Notes: a model not told the origin generated them from the sequence alone. Positions 41,687-50,085 are shown, counted from the first letter of the stretch. The stretch: 64,000 nt of DNA from an uncultured Oscillospiraceae bacterium (GCA_900540595.1 UQGL01000005.1:54387-118386), one strand, 5' to 3'. Numbers and translations: made by a program.

Positions 41687-41704
41687 GTGTTATTCTTTTA
41701 ACAC
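41687..41704. promoter_or_regulatory. Candidate Rex operator upstream of gap
   Basis: GTGTTA-TTCTTT-TAACAC is a perfect 18-bp inverted repeat, close to the clostridial Rex site form TTGTTAA-N4-TTAACAA (one mismatch in one half, two in the other). It ends 5 bp upstream of the gap -35. Rex is the NADH-sensing repressor, and gap is a known target in Firmicutes. Confidence 0.5.
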
Positions 41705-41816
41705 GATTTTTTCAAAAAATCTGCATATTTTTTGAAATTCCAGCTATTACCACTGCGCCGGGCGTAAACGCGGGGCAGACTAAGGGCAGAATTTGCAGAG
41801 AAAGTTGGGGAGTGCC

Positions 41817-42395
41817 ATGCCGGTTTTCGGGCAGACACGCGCAGCGCTGGCGGCGGCTGCGGCGCGCGGGGCAGACATTTTGTCCTCGCTGCGGCTGGTT
41901 ATGACGGCCGAGGCGCTGACGGCCCCGGTTCCGGCGCAGGCGCTGGAGCTGAACACCGAATTGGAGGTGCTGTGCGATGCCTGCCGGGAGCTGGCAGCCT
42001 GCCGCGGCGGCTGGCTGTATCTCTGCCCGGCAGAGGAGGTGCAGCCCGCCGCATTGCCGCGCGGGCTGCTGCACGGCGTTGTGCTGAGCTTTCTGCGCGG
42101 GGTGCTGCGCAGCGGCGGCCGGGCGGTGATCCGCGTGCTGCCCCACGGCGAGGCCGCCGTGCTGACCCTGCAGGGCGGCAGGCCGGACAGGATGCCCGGG
42201 GATCTGCCAGCGCTGCTGCACCGCTGCGGTGCCTATGTCACGACCGGGGACGGCGGACGGTACGCAGCGGCGGTGCGCATGGCCCCGGCACAGGGTCTGC
42301 CGCTGCGGGAGGCCCCTGCACTGGCAGAGCTGCTGCTGGACCGCTACAGCGCGCCAAGGGTCTACCTGCAGGGGTTCTGCGTGGAGGAGGAATGA
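41817..42395 (+). CDS. Unknown protein, possibly a degenerate GHKL-type ATPase domain
   Basis: 192 residues from ATG 41817 (GGGGAG only 4 bases upstream); a TTG 24 bases earlier is an alternative start. It is soluble and rich in Ala, Leu and Arg. The stretch ALELNTELEVLCDACRELAA, then LLHGVVLSFLRGVLRSGGRA and VIRVLPHGEAAVLTLQGGRP, has the rhythm of a histidine-kinase ATPase domain (strand, N-box helix, strand). The catalytic Asn and the DxGxG box are not preserved. No neighbour explains it. The function is unknown, and even the fold assignment is tentative. Confidence 0.6.
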   Translation: MPVFGQTRAALAAAAARGADILSSLRLVMTAEALTAPVPAQALELNTELEVLCDACRELAACRGGWLYLCPAEEVQPAALPRGLLHGVVLSFLRGVLRSGGRAVIRVLPHGEAAVLTLQGGRPDRMPGDLPALLHRCGAYVTTGDGGRYAAAVRMAPAQGLPLREAPALAELLLDRYSAPRVYLQGFCVEEE

Positions 42396-42402
42396 CCAGC
42401 TA

Positions 42403-42438
42403 TAAAAAATGCAGGGGGCGAGTCTGACTCGCCCCCTG
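42403..42438 (-). terminator. Terminator between convergent genes at 42.4 kb
   Basis: CAGGGGGCGAG (42412-42422) pairs perfectly with CTCGCCCCCTG (42428-42438) around TCTGA. The T run lies on the minus strand, ending the 42444-43268 gene. Confidence 0.85.
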
Positions 42439-42443
42439 TGGTG

Positions 42444-43268
42444 TTATTCGGTTTCGTCCCCGCAGGCCTGCCACGCGCAGACCAGCCCGCACAGCCCGAA
42501 CAGACCGATGCCGATGCCGGTCAGCAGGTCCGGCAGGACCAGCATGCCGCGCGCTGCCTCAAACAGGGTCTGCGGCAGCTCCAGCCCGGTGCAAAGCAGA
42601 AACGCCCCGGTGCCCGCCGCAAACAGTGTGTGGCCGCAGGGCAGCCCCGGGACAAGGAACACCTTCAGCAGCACGACCGCCAGCAGCAGGGCGGCTGCGG
42701 CGCTGAGAATCCGCAGGGAGCAGGGCAGCCGATGGAGCGAGGCAGGGGTGAACTGAAAGCGCCAGAGCAGCTTCCAGAGGAAGAACAGCGGCACGACCCC
42801 GGCCAACAGCGGGCGGCCCAGCCGTTGGCGCTGCATGCCGAAGCCGCTGAACGCCCGCACGGCGTAATACAGCAGCCAGCCGCCGCAGAAAACCGGCAGC
42901 AGAAAATCCGCCCAAGCCGCCCACACCGGGTAACCGGCGGAGAAGAACGCGGGAAACTGCACGGCGTAGATGACGACATTGACGGCGGAAAAACCGGCGG
43001 CGACCAGCACAGCGCCGGTCAGTGCCATGCAGATGCCGAGCGGCCGGCAGGTATCCTGCAGACCCGCAGGCTGGGCTGCCGCGCGGCGGGCGGGCAGGTA
43101 GGGCAGTGCCAGCGCCGCCAGCCATGGGATGTACCGCAGCCAGACCGAACCAGCCGTGGCAAAGCCGGTGTCGGCGTCTGTCCAGAGCAGCAGGTCGGCC
43201 AGATGCAGACCGGCCATAGCCAGCCCTAAAGCCAGCACTGCAATGGCGTTGGGATGTTTATTTTTCAT
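42444..43268 (-). CDS. Polytopic membrane protein, unknown function
   Basis: 274 residues, starting at ATG 43268 (GAGG 7 bases upstream; MKNKHPNAIAVLALGLAMAG). About eight hydrophobic segments are visible, with many Trp, Phe and Leu residues and short loops such as WTDADTGFATAGSVWLRY. It has no signal or motif that I recognise. It converges with the 41817 gene and diverges from spoIID. A membrane structural or transport role is a guess. Confidence 0.75.
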   Translation of the reverse strand: MKNKHPNAIAVLALGLAMAGLHLADLLLWTDADTGFATAGSVWLRYIPWLAALALPYLPARRAAAQPAGLQDTCRPLGICMALTGAVLVAAGFSAVNVVIYAVQFPAFFSAGYPVWAAWADFLLPVFCGGWLLYYAVRAFSGFGMQRQRLGRPLLAGVVPLFFLWKLLWRFQFTPASLHRLPCSLRILSAAAALLLAVVLLKVFLVPGLPCGHTLFAAGTGAFLLCTGLELPQTLFEAARGMLVLPDLLTGIGIGLFGLCGLVCAWQACGDETE

Positions 43269-43381
43269 GAAAGTGCCTCGTTTCATACAGGGCGCGGCCG
43301 CCGCATATACATGGGACAAGCCGCGCGGGGATACCCCTATTGTACCGCCCCGCGCCGCAAATTGCAAGGAGGGCACGCCCC

Positions 43382-44380
43382 TTGAAAAAAACATTCCGCC
43401 GTGCGGCGCTGCTGACTCTGCTGGCCCTTGCCGCGCCCTTTGCGGCGCTGCCGCTGGCAAGGCCAACGGCTATTAGCAGTGAGCCGCCGCCCGCCGCCGC
43501 GCAGCCCGCCGATACACCGCAGCCGCAGCCCACCGCTGTGCCGGCAGAGCGCAGCTTTGATGCGGCTGCGCCGATACTTATTGAGGATGACGGCGAGGCG
43601 CGTACCGTCAGCGTGCAGGCGTTTCTCATCGGCACGGCCGCCAGTGAGATGCCGCCCGACTGGCCCGAGGATGCAATCGTGGCCCAGATGGTGGCCGCCC
43701 ACAGCTACGCCCTGAGCCTGAACGGCGCAGCGTTTAGCTGCAGCAGCGCCCGCTGTGCAGGCTGGACCGATGCTGAGGTGCTGCAGGCGCGCTGGGGCGA
43801 TGCGTTCGACAGCAGCTATGGCAGACTTGCCGCACTGGCGCAGACTGCAGCGGGGGCGGTGCTGTGTTGGGACGGTGCGCCCGCTGCAGCCTGCTACCAC
43901 AGCATCAGCACAGGAAGGACCGAGGCAAGCCAAAATGTCTGGACGCAGGCGGTGCCGTACTTACAGGGGGTCGACTCACCGTGGGACGCCGACGTGCCGG
44001 GATATGAAATGACCGTCACCTACAGCGCCGAGCAGGTCTATACCGCCCTGCTTGGCCTTGGCCTTGCGGCGGAGGAGATACAAAACACCCCCGCCGACTG
44101 GTTCGGTGAGGGTGTGCGGGACGAAGCGGGGTATCTGGCGCAGATGTCGGTCTGCGGGCAGGTGTTTGCCGGGACAAGGCTGCGCAGTGCGCTCAGTCTG
44201 CGGTCAGCAGCGTTCACCGTGGACTATGACGCGGGGGAGAACGCATTTGCCTTTACGACCCGCGGCTACGGCCACGGCGTGGGCCTGAGCCAGTACGGCG
44301 CGAAAGCCATGGCCGAGCAGGGCAAGAGCTGGCGGGAAATTTTGGAATGGTACTTCCCGGGGTGTGAGGTGGTGGAGTAA
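43382..44380 (+). CDS. spoIID: SpoIID/LytB domain protein
   Basis: 332 residues, starting at TTG 43382 with AAGGAGGG 7 bases upstream. An N-terminal membrane anchor ([20 protein letters not shown]) is followed by a Pro-rich linker. The SpoIID domain runs from about residue 65 to the end: [20 protein letters not shown] contains the Glu expected to be catalytic, followed by [13 protein letters not shown] and the signature [20 protein letters not shown]. SpoIID is a peptidoglycan lytic transglycosylase used in engulfment during sporulation; related LytB-type proteins act in vegetative cells. No other sporulation gene is in the window, so which role applies is open. Confidence 0.88.
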   Translation: MKKTFRRAALLTLLALAAPFAALPLARPTAISSEPPPAAAQPADTPQPQPTAVPAERSFDAAAPILIEDDGEARTVSVQAFLIGTAASEMPPDWPEDAIVAQMVAAHSYALSLNGAAFSCSSARCAGWTDAEVLQARWGDAFDSSYGRLAALAQTAAGAVLCWDGAPAAACYHSISTGRTEASQNVWTQAVPYLQGVDSPWDADVPGYEMTVTYSAEQVYTALLGLGLAAEEIQNTPADWFGEGVRDEAGYLAQMSVCGQVFAGTRLRSALSLRSAAFTVDYDAGENAFAFTTRGYGHGVGLSQYGAKAMAEQGKSWREILEWYFPGCEVVE

Positions 44381-44387
44381 ACACCTG

Positions 44388-44409
44388 CCTTCCCCCGAGG
44401 GGGAAGCCG
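44388..44409. repeat. Single family A hairpin
   Basis: GCCTTCCCCCGAGGGGGAAG is one hairpin of the family A end, located between the convergent spoIID and DUF4179 genes. Confidence 0.55.
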
Positions 44410-44417
44410 CTCACCAT

Positions 44418-45587
44418 TTACGGCAGCGCCACCGTAAACGTCGTCAATTCCGCATCCGTATCAAAATCATACACCTTCACCGTCAGGCTGTGGCAATTTT
44501 CCGGCACGGCAGCAAAGTAGTCATAGCTGGCCTTGGTGCATTGTTCCGGGTGGTCGAAGTCCGCCGGGTCGGCCGTCCATGCGCCGTCCGTCCACCAGCC
44601 GCCCTCGCCGCGCTCGTGCCCCAGCTCCGTGCCATCCTCGGTGAACAGCCTCACATTCACCCAATGCTGTTCCGCCGGGAAGCTCAGCAGCACTTTGGTC
44701 GCGGCGGGCATCGCCGTGACGCTTTGCAGGGTGATGCCGTTTTGTTCCATGGGTGTATCCATTGTGCGCACGCCCGCGTCGCTGACTTCCGGGATCGTAA
44801 ACGTCAGCGTGTAGGTGCCGGGCAGCGGGGTCTGGTCTGCGTAGTCATAGTGCCAATAACTCTGGCCATCGGTTTCGAGAGTACTCTTGTTGCAGGCCAC
44901 GAGATCGGACAGCGTCAGCGTTGCCGTGTGCCCGGCCAAATCATCGGGTGCAAGGAACAGCTCATAATTGATGCCCGTCACAAAGGTGCGGTCATCGCGT
45001 TTTTCAAAGGTAACAGCGCCGTTCAATTCCGTGCCGTTATCCAGCACCAGCGTGCCGTACTGCCCGCCGCCGTTCTGCAGTGCCTTTTCAACGGCGTCCT
45101 CGCTGGGGCCGATGGCGTTGAACCCGGCCAGACTATCGTCCTCGGCGGTCAGCATCAGGCTGATGCGCAGCCAGTCGCCATCGTTAAACACCTGCCCCAG
45201 CGTCAGGGTGTAGGGCGTGTCGGCGCTTTCTGCGGTGGATTCCACCGTCTCGGCGTATTTGTTCAGCTGCTCACTTTGCAGCGAAACATAGTCGTCCTGT
45301 CCGCCGCGGTTCAGCCAGCTGAACAGGCTGCCCACCACAGGCAGCTGCTCGGCTACGGCGGGCGCGGCAAAGTTGACGCTGCCCAGCCCCACGGCCAGAC
45401 AGGCCGCGGCGGCTGCGGCCACCCGCCCCCACGGGAAACGGCGCTTGACAGTTTTTTTTGCCTGCGGCAGCTTGGCGCAGGCCGCGTCCAGCACACGGGC
45501 AAATTCATCATCGGTCAGCGGGGCGGCGGGCATCGGCTGCTCATTCAGCGTTTTCAACAAATCGGCATCGAAATTTTTGTTACGCAT
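44418..45587 (-). CDS. DUF4179 protein, likely anti-sigma factor
   Basis: 389 residues. The N-terminal ~50 residues are cytoplasmic and include an anti-sigma-like LTDDEFARVLDAAC segment. A membrane span follows (VAAAAAACLAVGLGSVNFAA), then AVAEQLPVVGSLFSWLN, the typical DUF4179 start, and ~300 extracytoplasmic residues of beta-rich sequence. It overlaps the ECF sigma gene by 8 bases. DUF4179 proteins coded after sigma factors are taken to hold the sigma factor inactive at the membrane until a signal arrives. The signal is unknown. Confidence 0.9.
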   Translation of the reverse strand: MRNKNFDADLLKTLNEQPMPAAPLTDDEFARVLDAACAKLPQAKKTVKRRFPWGRVAAAAAACLAVGLGSVNFAAPAVAEQLPVVGSLFSWLNRGGQDDYVSLQSEQLNKYAETVESTAESADTPYTLTLGQVFNDGDWLRISLMLTAEDDSLAGFNAIGPSEDAVEKALQNGGGQYGTLVLDNGTELNGAVTFEKRDDRTFVTGINYELFLAPDDLAGHTATLTLSDLVACNKSTLETDGQSYWHYDYADQTPLPGTYTLTFTIPEVSDAGVRTMDTPMEQNGITLQSVTAMPAATKVLLSFPAEQHWVNVRLFTEDGTELGHERGEGGWWTDGAWTADPADFDHPEQCTKASYDYFAAVPENCHSLTVKVYDFDTDAELTTFTVALP

Positions 45588-46134
45588 GGGTGTACACTCC
45601 CTTCTCGGTCAGTTGGCGGCGCAGACGGTCACGCCCGCGGCTCAGGCGGGTGTTGACGCTCTCAACACTCATATTCAGCGCGGCGGCGATCTCCTTACCG
45701 GACTGCAGCAGATAATACTTGCGCAGAAAGATGTCCCGGTCGGGCGGGGCCATGGTGGCTACCAGCGCCCCGACAAGGTCGGCGGCATCGGCGGTGGCGC
45801 GGTCAAACTCAGCCAGCTCGCCGAGCGTTTCGGCCAGACCGTCATCCAGCGTCACCGTCTCGCGGCGGCGCAGGGCGTTGTAACGGTCAATGCCCTTGTT
45901 GCGCGCCGTGACAATGAGCCACGGCCGCAGCGGTGTGGCGGTGCGCTCCAGCTTGGCCGTATTGCGCCAGAGCGAAACAAAGACATCGGCCATGCATTCC
46001 TCACGGTCGCAGGGATTCTGCGGCAGGATACGGTTCAGCACCGCCTTTACCAGCGGCGCGTAGGCAAGCATGGCTGCCTCCAGCCCCTCCTCCGGGTGTG
46101 TCTGCAGCAATCGGGTCAATTCCCGGTCTTTCAT
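45580..46134 (-). CDS. ECF-type sigma-70 family factor
   Basis: 184 residues. Region 2 spans about residues 20-90 (AMLAYAPLVKAVLNRIL, EECMADVFVSLWRN), and region 4 about 120-175 (LVATMAPPDRDIFLRKYYLL, then SGKEIAAALNMSVESVNTRL and the recognition helix SRGRDRLRR). It is the partner of the following DUF4179 protein. A promoter-like pair of elements upstream at 46164-46198 resembles sites used by such sigma factors, so autoregulation is likely. GGAGGAA precedes the start. Confidence 0.93.
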   Translation of the reverse strand: MKDRELTRLLQTHPEEGLEAAMLAYAPLVKAVLNRILPQNPCDREECMADVFVSLWRNTAKLERTATPLRPWLIVTARNKGIDRYNALRRRETVTLDDGLAETLGELAEFDRATADAADLVGALVATMAPPDRDIFLRKYYLLQSGKEIAAALNMSVESVNTRLSRGRDRLRRQLTEKGVYTHA

Positions 46135-46163
46135 GGGTGGTTCCTCCTTTTTTGTCGTTCCAA

Positions 46164-46198
46164 CTATATAGACCGGGACGGGACGGGAAATCTTACAG
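46164..46198 (-). promoter_or_regulatory. Candidate ECF-type promoter of the sigma/DUF4179 pair
   Basis: On the minus strand CTGTAAGATTT (46198-46188) and GGTCTATATAG (46174-46164) are spaced like -35 and -10 elements of extracytoplasmic-function sigma factors; no sigma-A promoter is seen. Confidence 0.5.
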
Positions 46199-46208
46199 GT
46201 TTACCCCA

Positions 46209-46421
46209 AAAAGCCTTCCCCCTTGGGGCTGCGCCCGCAGGCGCGTGTCGGAGCGCAACCGCCGAAGGCGGCTCTTAGCGCGTAGACTGAAGGTGGCCCC
46301 GCAGGGCCGGATGAGGGGCGAGTTTGCCGCGATTGCCCGTTCCCGGGTTGCCGTGGCACACCTGCCCCTCATCAGTCAGCGGGCGGGGCCGCTGACAGCT
46401 TCCCCCGAGGGGGAAGCCTTT
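46209..46421. repeat. Family A repeat, long form
   Basis: GCCTTCCCCCTTGGGGCTGC at the left and CAGCTTCCCCCGAGGGGGAA at the right, with the extra CGTGTCGGAGCGCAACCGCC segment shared with the copy at 33259. The 336-base gap 46135-46470 holds this repeat, the ECF promoter and a terminator. Confidence 0.85.
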
Positions 46422-46430
46422 CTCACGCAC

Positions 46431-46467
46431 AAAAAAACAGACGCCGTTTTCACAGCGTCTGTTTTTT
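46431..46467 (-). terminator. Terminator of the two-component operon
   Basis: ACAGACGC (46437-46444) pairs with GCGTCTGT (46455-46462). A7 on the left gives the minus-strand T run; T6 on the right could also serve plus-strand transcripts. Confidence 0.9.
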
Positions 46468-46470
46468 GCT

Positions 46471-47907
46471 TTACTGCCCGGCCGGCAGGGTAAACACAAA
46501 CCGGCACCATTTGCCCTCCTCGCTCTCGGCGTGGATCTGCCCGCCCGAAAGGTTGATGAGGATCTTACAGATATGCAGCCCCAGTCCGCTGCCGCGCGTG
46601 TTCATGCCGCGGGAGCGGTCCTCCTTATAGAAACGCTCAAACACAAAAGGCAGGGCTTCGGGGGCGATGCCTGCACCTGTGTTCTCGATGCGCACCTCCA
46701 CCATGCTCCCGTGCTTTTCGGCGGCAAAGCTGATGGTGCCGCCCGCCGGGGTGAACTTGATGGCATTGTCTACGATGTTATACACGACCTGATGCACAAA
46801 ATCCGGGTCGGCATAGATCGGCAGCGGGTCGCCGCCCAGCCCCTGTATGTCGATTTTGCCGTCCTCAATGCGCTGCTCATCGCTGAGTACGACATCGGTG
46901 ACAGTTTTCCACAGATCGTAGGTCTGGGCGTGGATAGGCACCTCGCCCGCCTCCAGCTTGGTGATGTCCAGCATGTTCTGGACCAGCCGCGCCAGACGCC
47001 CCGTCTCCTGCGAGACGATACCCAGATAATGCTTAGTTTCTTCCTGCGGGATGGTGCCGTCCAGCATACCGTCGATGAAGCCCTTGATGGTCGTCATCGG
47101 GGTGCGCAGCTCATGCGCGATGTTGCCCATGAACTGCCCGCGGGAATTGTCGATGGTCTGCAGCCGGGCCGCCATATTGTTAAAGGTGGTCGCAAAGTCG
47201 GCCAGCTCCACGCAGCCGTCCACCGGGGCGCGGGCGGTGAAATCACCGCTGCCCAGCCGCCGCGCGGCCTCGCTGATGTCCTCGATCGGGCCGGTGATGC
47301 GGCGGGCCAATACCCAGCACAGCACGCTGCACAGCAGCAGGATAGCGGCGGCCGAAATGCCGAACATGGCCAGCATGTCGGTCATGTAGCTGCCTAAGGC
47401 GTTCATGGGGCTGGCGGCAAACAGGTAGCCGTCCTGCCCGCCGACTGTAATGCGCCGCCCGGCGGTGTAGTATTTTGCGTTGTACACGCCGTCCAGCGTA
47501 CCGGTCTCAAAAATATCGCTGCCTTCATCAAGCTGCGCAATGTAATCGGGCGGCACATCCGCGCCGGTGAAGGCCTCGTCCCCGGTGTGCAGCAGGATAC
47601 TGCCGTTTTTGTCGGCAATGAAGATCAGCGCACCGGAGGTGGTGTTGAACAGCTCAAACCCGCTGTGGGCACGCTCGACAAGATCCTCGCCCTGCAGGGG
47701 GCGGGTCACGATCGACCCCTCATCGGCAAAACGCTCGCTCAGTGCGGTCGCGCCGTTCAGCACATCGGTCAGCGAGCTTTTGCGCTCGCTGATAAAATGG
47801 GCCGCCGACAGCGCGGTCTGGATGGCGCACATAACGCTCAGGCCCAGCACCAGCACGGCGGCGATGGTCGCAAAAAACTCGCGGCTGATCGTGTTGCGGC
47901 GGCTCAT
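46471..47907 (-). CDS. Sensor histidine kinase (HAMP, HisKA, HATPase)
   Basis: 478 residues. TM1 is at about 13-35, an extracytoplasmic sensor loop at about 36-175, TM2 at about 180-202, HAMP at about 203-255, the phosphorylated His265 in GNIAHELRTPMTTIKG, N-box YNIVDNAIKFTP, and G boxes NTGAGI and GSGLGLHI. It autophosphorylates and passes phosphate to the response regulator encoded just upstream, whose stop overlaps this start by 4 bases. The input signal is not recognisable from the loop. Confidence 0.95.
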   Translation of the reverse strand: MSRRNTISREFFATIAAVLVLGLSVMCAIQTALSAAHFISERKSSLTDVLNGATALSERFADEGSIVTRPLQGEDLVERAHSGFELFNTTSGALIFIADKNGSILLHTGDEAFTGADVPPDYIAQLDEGSDIFETGTLDGVYNAKYYTAGRRITVGGQDGYLFAASPMNALGSYMTDMLAMFGISAAAILLLCSVLCWVLARRITGPIEDISEAARRLGSGDFTARAPVDGCVELADFATTFNNMAARLQTIDNSRGQFMGNIAHELRTPMTTIKGFIDGMLDGTIPQEETKHYLGIVSQETGRLARLVQNMLDITKLEAGEVPIHAQTYDLWKTVTDVVLSDEQRIEDGKIDIQGLGGDPLPIYADPDFVHQVVYNIVDNAIKFTPAGGTISFAAEKHGSMVEVRIENTGAGIAPEALPFVFERFYKEDRSRGMNTRGSGLGLHICKILINLSGGQIHAESEEGKWCRFVFTLPAGQ

Positions 47908-48593
47908 TCCTTGACCTCGAACTTATAGCCGACGCCCCAGACGGTTTTCAGGCTCCACTGCTCAGAGGCACCCTCCAGCTTTTCGCGCAGGCGCTTGACA
48001 TGGACATCGATCGTGCGGGAATCGCCGTAGTACTCAAAGCCCCACACCTCGTCCAGCAGCTGGTCGCGGGTGTAAACACGGTTGGGGTGGCCCGCCAGAC
48101 AGGCCAGCAGTTCCAGCTCCTTGGGCGGGGCCTCGACGACCTTGCCCTTGACCTTCAGCTCATAGCGGTTCATGTCGAGGTGCAGGTTGTCAAAGTCGTA
48201 GACGCCCTTGTTTTCTTCCTCCTTGGCGGAGGAGCGGCGCAGCACGGCCTTGATGCGGGCCGTAACCTCCTTGGCGTCAAAGGGCTTGACAATGTAGTCA
48301 TCGGCACCCAGCTCAAGGCCCAGCACCTTGTCATAGGTCTCGCCCTTGGCAGTCAGCATGATGATGGGGGTGTTGTCCTTGGCGCGGATCTTGCGGCAGA
48401 CCTCCCAGCCGTCCATGACAGGCATCATGACATCGAGCAGCACCAGATCGGGGTGCAGCTTGTCAAACTCGGTCAGTGCGGCCGAACCGTCATGGACCAT
48501 CGTCACATTGTAGCCCTCCTTGACAAGGTAGAGGCGGAGCAGCTCGCAGATATTTTTATCGTCATCGACGATCAGAATTTTTTCGTTTGCCAT
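47904..48593 (-). CDS. OmpR-family response regulator
   Basis: 229 residues from ATG 48593 (GGGAGGAAA upstream). The receiver domain has the acidic pair in ILIVDDDKN, the phospho-acceptor Asp54 in LVLLDVMMP, and the conserved Thr/Lys in IMLTAKGE. The C-terminal winged helix (about 130-229) has YTRDQLLDEVWGFEYYGDSR and HVKRLREKLE. It forms an operon with the kinase. A TATAAT on the minus strand at 48641-48636 has no good -35, which would suit an activated promoter. Confidence 0.96.
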   Translation of the reverse strand: MANEKILIVDDDKNICELLRLYLVKEGYNVTMVHDGSAALTEFDKLHPDLVLLDVMMPVMDGWEVCRKIRAKDNTPIIMLTAKGETYDKVLGLELGADDYIVKPFDAKEVTARIKAVLRRSSAKEEENKGVYDFDNLHLDMNRYELKVKGKVVEAPPKELELLACLAGHPNRVYTRDQLLDEVWGFEYYGDSRTIDVHVKRLREKLEGASEQWSLKTVWGVGYKFEVKE

Positions 48594-48726
48594 CTTGGTT
48601 TCCTCCCACAGCCGCACAGAGCGGTTACTATATCTATTATACCGCATAATTGTGGACAAAAAAAGAACAGAAACGGCGGATTGTACAAAAAATGTTGGAT
48701 GCAGCATACGGCACCCCCGGATAAGC

Positions 48727-48777
48727 AAAAAAGCACAGGCGGCAGCGGCGCGGCGGCGCACACTGCCCTCTGTGCTT
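48727..48777 (-). terminator. Terminator after the DtxR-family gene
   Basis: On the minus strand AAGCACAG pairs with CTGTGCTT, with inner pairing GGCAG/CTGCC, and is followed by TTTTTT. Confidence 0.8.
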
Positions 48778-48789
48778 CAGGCGTTGGGG

Positions 48790-49167
48790 TCACTGGTTTT
48801 GCGTAGCTTTCTCGGCAAAGTCGATCATCTTGCGGTAGGTTTCCTCGCTCAGGTCATGCTCCACCTTGCAGGCGTCCCTGGCAGCGATGTCAGGGTCAAC
48901 ACCCAGCGCCACAAAGAACGCCGTAAGCGCGCGGTGGCGGCCGTAGATGCGCTGCGCAATCTCCATGCCGGGGGCCTCCAGCTTGATAAAGCCATCCGGG
49001 TCCATCGAAATATAGCCGTTCTCGCGCAGGTTTTTCATCGCCACGCTGACGCTGGGCTTGGAAAACCCCATGGCCACCGCAATATCGATCGAGCGCACGG
49101 AGCCCTTCTTTTCCTGCAGCATCAGGATCTTTTCAAGATAATCCTCTGCGGATTCGTGAATATTCAT
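48790..49167 (-). CDS. DtxR/MntR-family metal-dependent regulator
   Basis: 125 residues. The winged helix is at about 5-65 (SAEDYLEKILMLQEKKGSVR, GFSKPSVSVAMKNLRENGYI). The dimer/metal domain follows, with RIYGRHRALTAFFVALGVDP and ACKVEHDLSEET, which hold the usual His, Cys and Glu ligands. It lacks the C-terminal SH3/FeoA domain, like MntR. Such proteins repress manganese or iron uptake genes when metal is bound. No transporter gene is adjacent. A perfect 16-bp palindrome lies just upstream at 49189. Confidence 0.93.
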   Translation of the reverse strand: MNIHESAEDYLEKILMLQEKKGSVRSIDIAVAMGFSKPSVSVAMKNLRENGYISMDPDGFIKLEAPGMEIAQRIYGRHRALTAFFVALGVDPDIAARDACKVEHDLSEETYRKMIDFAEKATQNQ

Positions 49168-49188
49168 GGCAACAGCCTCCTTCCAAAC

Positions 49189-49204
49189 AGAATAATAGTA
49201 TTCT
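49189..49204. promoter_or_regulatory. 16-bp palindrome upstream of the DtxR-family gene
   Basis: AGAATA-ATAG-TATTCT is a perfect inverted repeat in the 39-base gap between dapF and the regulator gene. The position suits an autoregulatory operator, though it could also be part of a promoter. Confidence 0.5.
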
Positions 49205-49206
49205 TA

Positions 49207-50085
49207 TCATACCACACCCGGCGGCACTTTGCAAGGCTCAAGCCGCACCGTACCGCAGAACACCGTGACGGCATCACCGGTCAGCAGTATGGTGTCATCT
49301 CGGCACACCTGTACCTCCAGTGTGCCGCCCGGCATCTGCACCAAAATGGGCGCGCCGCGCGGGCAGCGGCCGGTCAGCACGGCGGCGGCCGCTGCGGCGC
49401 AGGCCCCGGTGCCGCAGGCCAGCGTGGCCCCGCTGCCGCGCTCCCACACGGCTGCGGTCAAAGCCAGCGGGCTGAGCTGCTGCACAAACTCAACATTGAT
49501 GCCGCCGGTAAAGGCCGGGTGATGCTCCAGCGCGCGGCCGTACCGGGCCAGCTCCTCCCCGGCGGGCGGTGCCTCCCGGGTAAAGATGACACAGTGGGGG
49601 TTGCCCACGGCCACGCAGCTGACCCGCCAGCTGCGCCCGCCCGCGCAGAGGGGCTGCTCCAGCAGCGGCCCGCGGCCGAGCGTTTGCGCGCCCACGGCAT
49701 CCCCGGCAGCGGTAAAGCGGCCCATCTCGGCCTGCCACAGCCCTGCGCCCACACGGCGCAGGATGCGCCGCCCGGCGCGCGGTGTGTCGATGCGCAGGCA
49801 GTCCCGCCGTACACCGTGGGTGTATAAAAATTCCGCCGCACAGCGCACGCCGTTGCCGCACATCGCCCCCTCGCTGCCGTCAGCGTTGAACATCCGCATC
49901 GTGGCGTCACCGTCCGCAAGCAGCGGCGGGCAGAGGTAGATCACCCCATCTGCCCCCACAGAATAATGCCGCCGCGAAAGCTGCACCGCCAGCGCGGCGG
50001 CATCGGGCGGCAGCCCCGTTCTGCGGCAGTCCAGATACAGGTAATCGTTGCCCGCGCCCTGCATTTTTGTAAAATTCAGCTCCAT
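49207..50085 (-). CDS. dapF: Diaminopimelate epimerase
   Basis: 292 residues from ATG 50085 (GGGGAGG 7 bases upstream; MELNFTKMQGAGNDYLYLD). It converts LL- to meso-diaminopimelate. Both catalytic cysteines are present: Cys76 in MCGNGVRC and the second in ATLACGTGACAAAAA. The GGGAGCA-type composition is normal. Lysine and/or cell-wall DAP synthesis is implied; see the MurE entry for why DAP may go to lysine here. It precedes the DtxR gene by 39 bases. Confidence 0.95.
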   Translation of the reverse strand: MELNFTKMQGAGNDYLYLDCRRTGLPPDAAALAVQLSRRHYSVGADGVIYLCPPLLADGDATMRMFNADGSEGAMCGNGVRCAAEFLYTHGVRRDCLRIDTPRAGRRILRRVGAGLWQAEMGRFTAAGDAVGAQTLGRGPLLEQPLCAGGRSWRVSCVAVGNPHCVIFTREAPPAGEELARYGRALEHHPAFTGGINVEFVQQLSPLALTAAVWERGSGATLACGTGACAAAAAAVLTGRCPRGAPILVQMPGGTLEVQVCRDDTILLTGDAVTVFCGTVRLEPCKVPPGVV

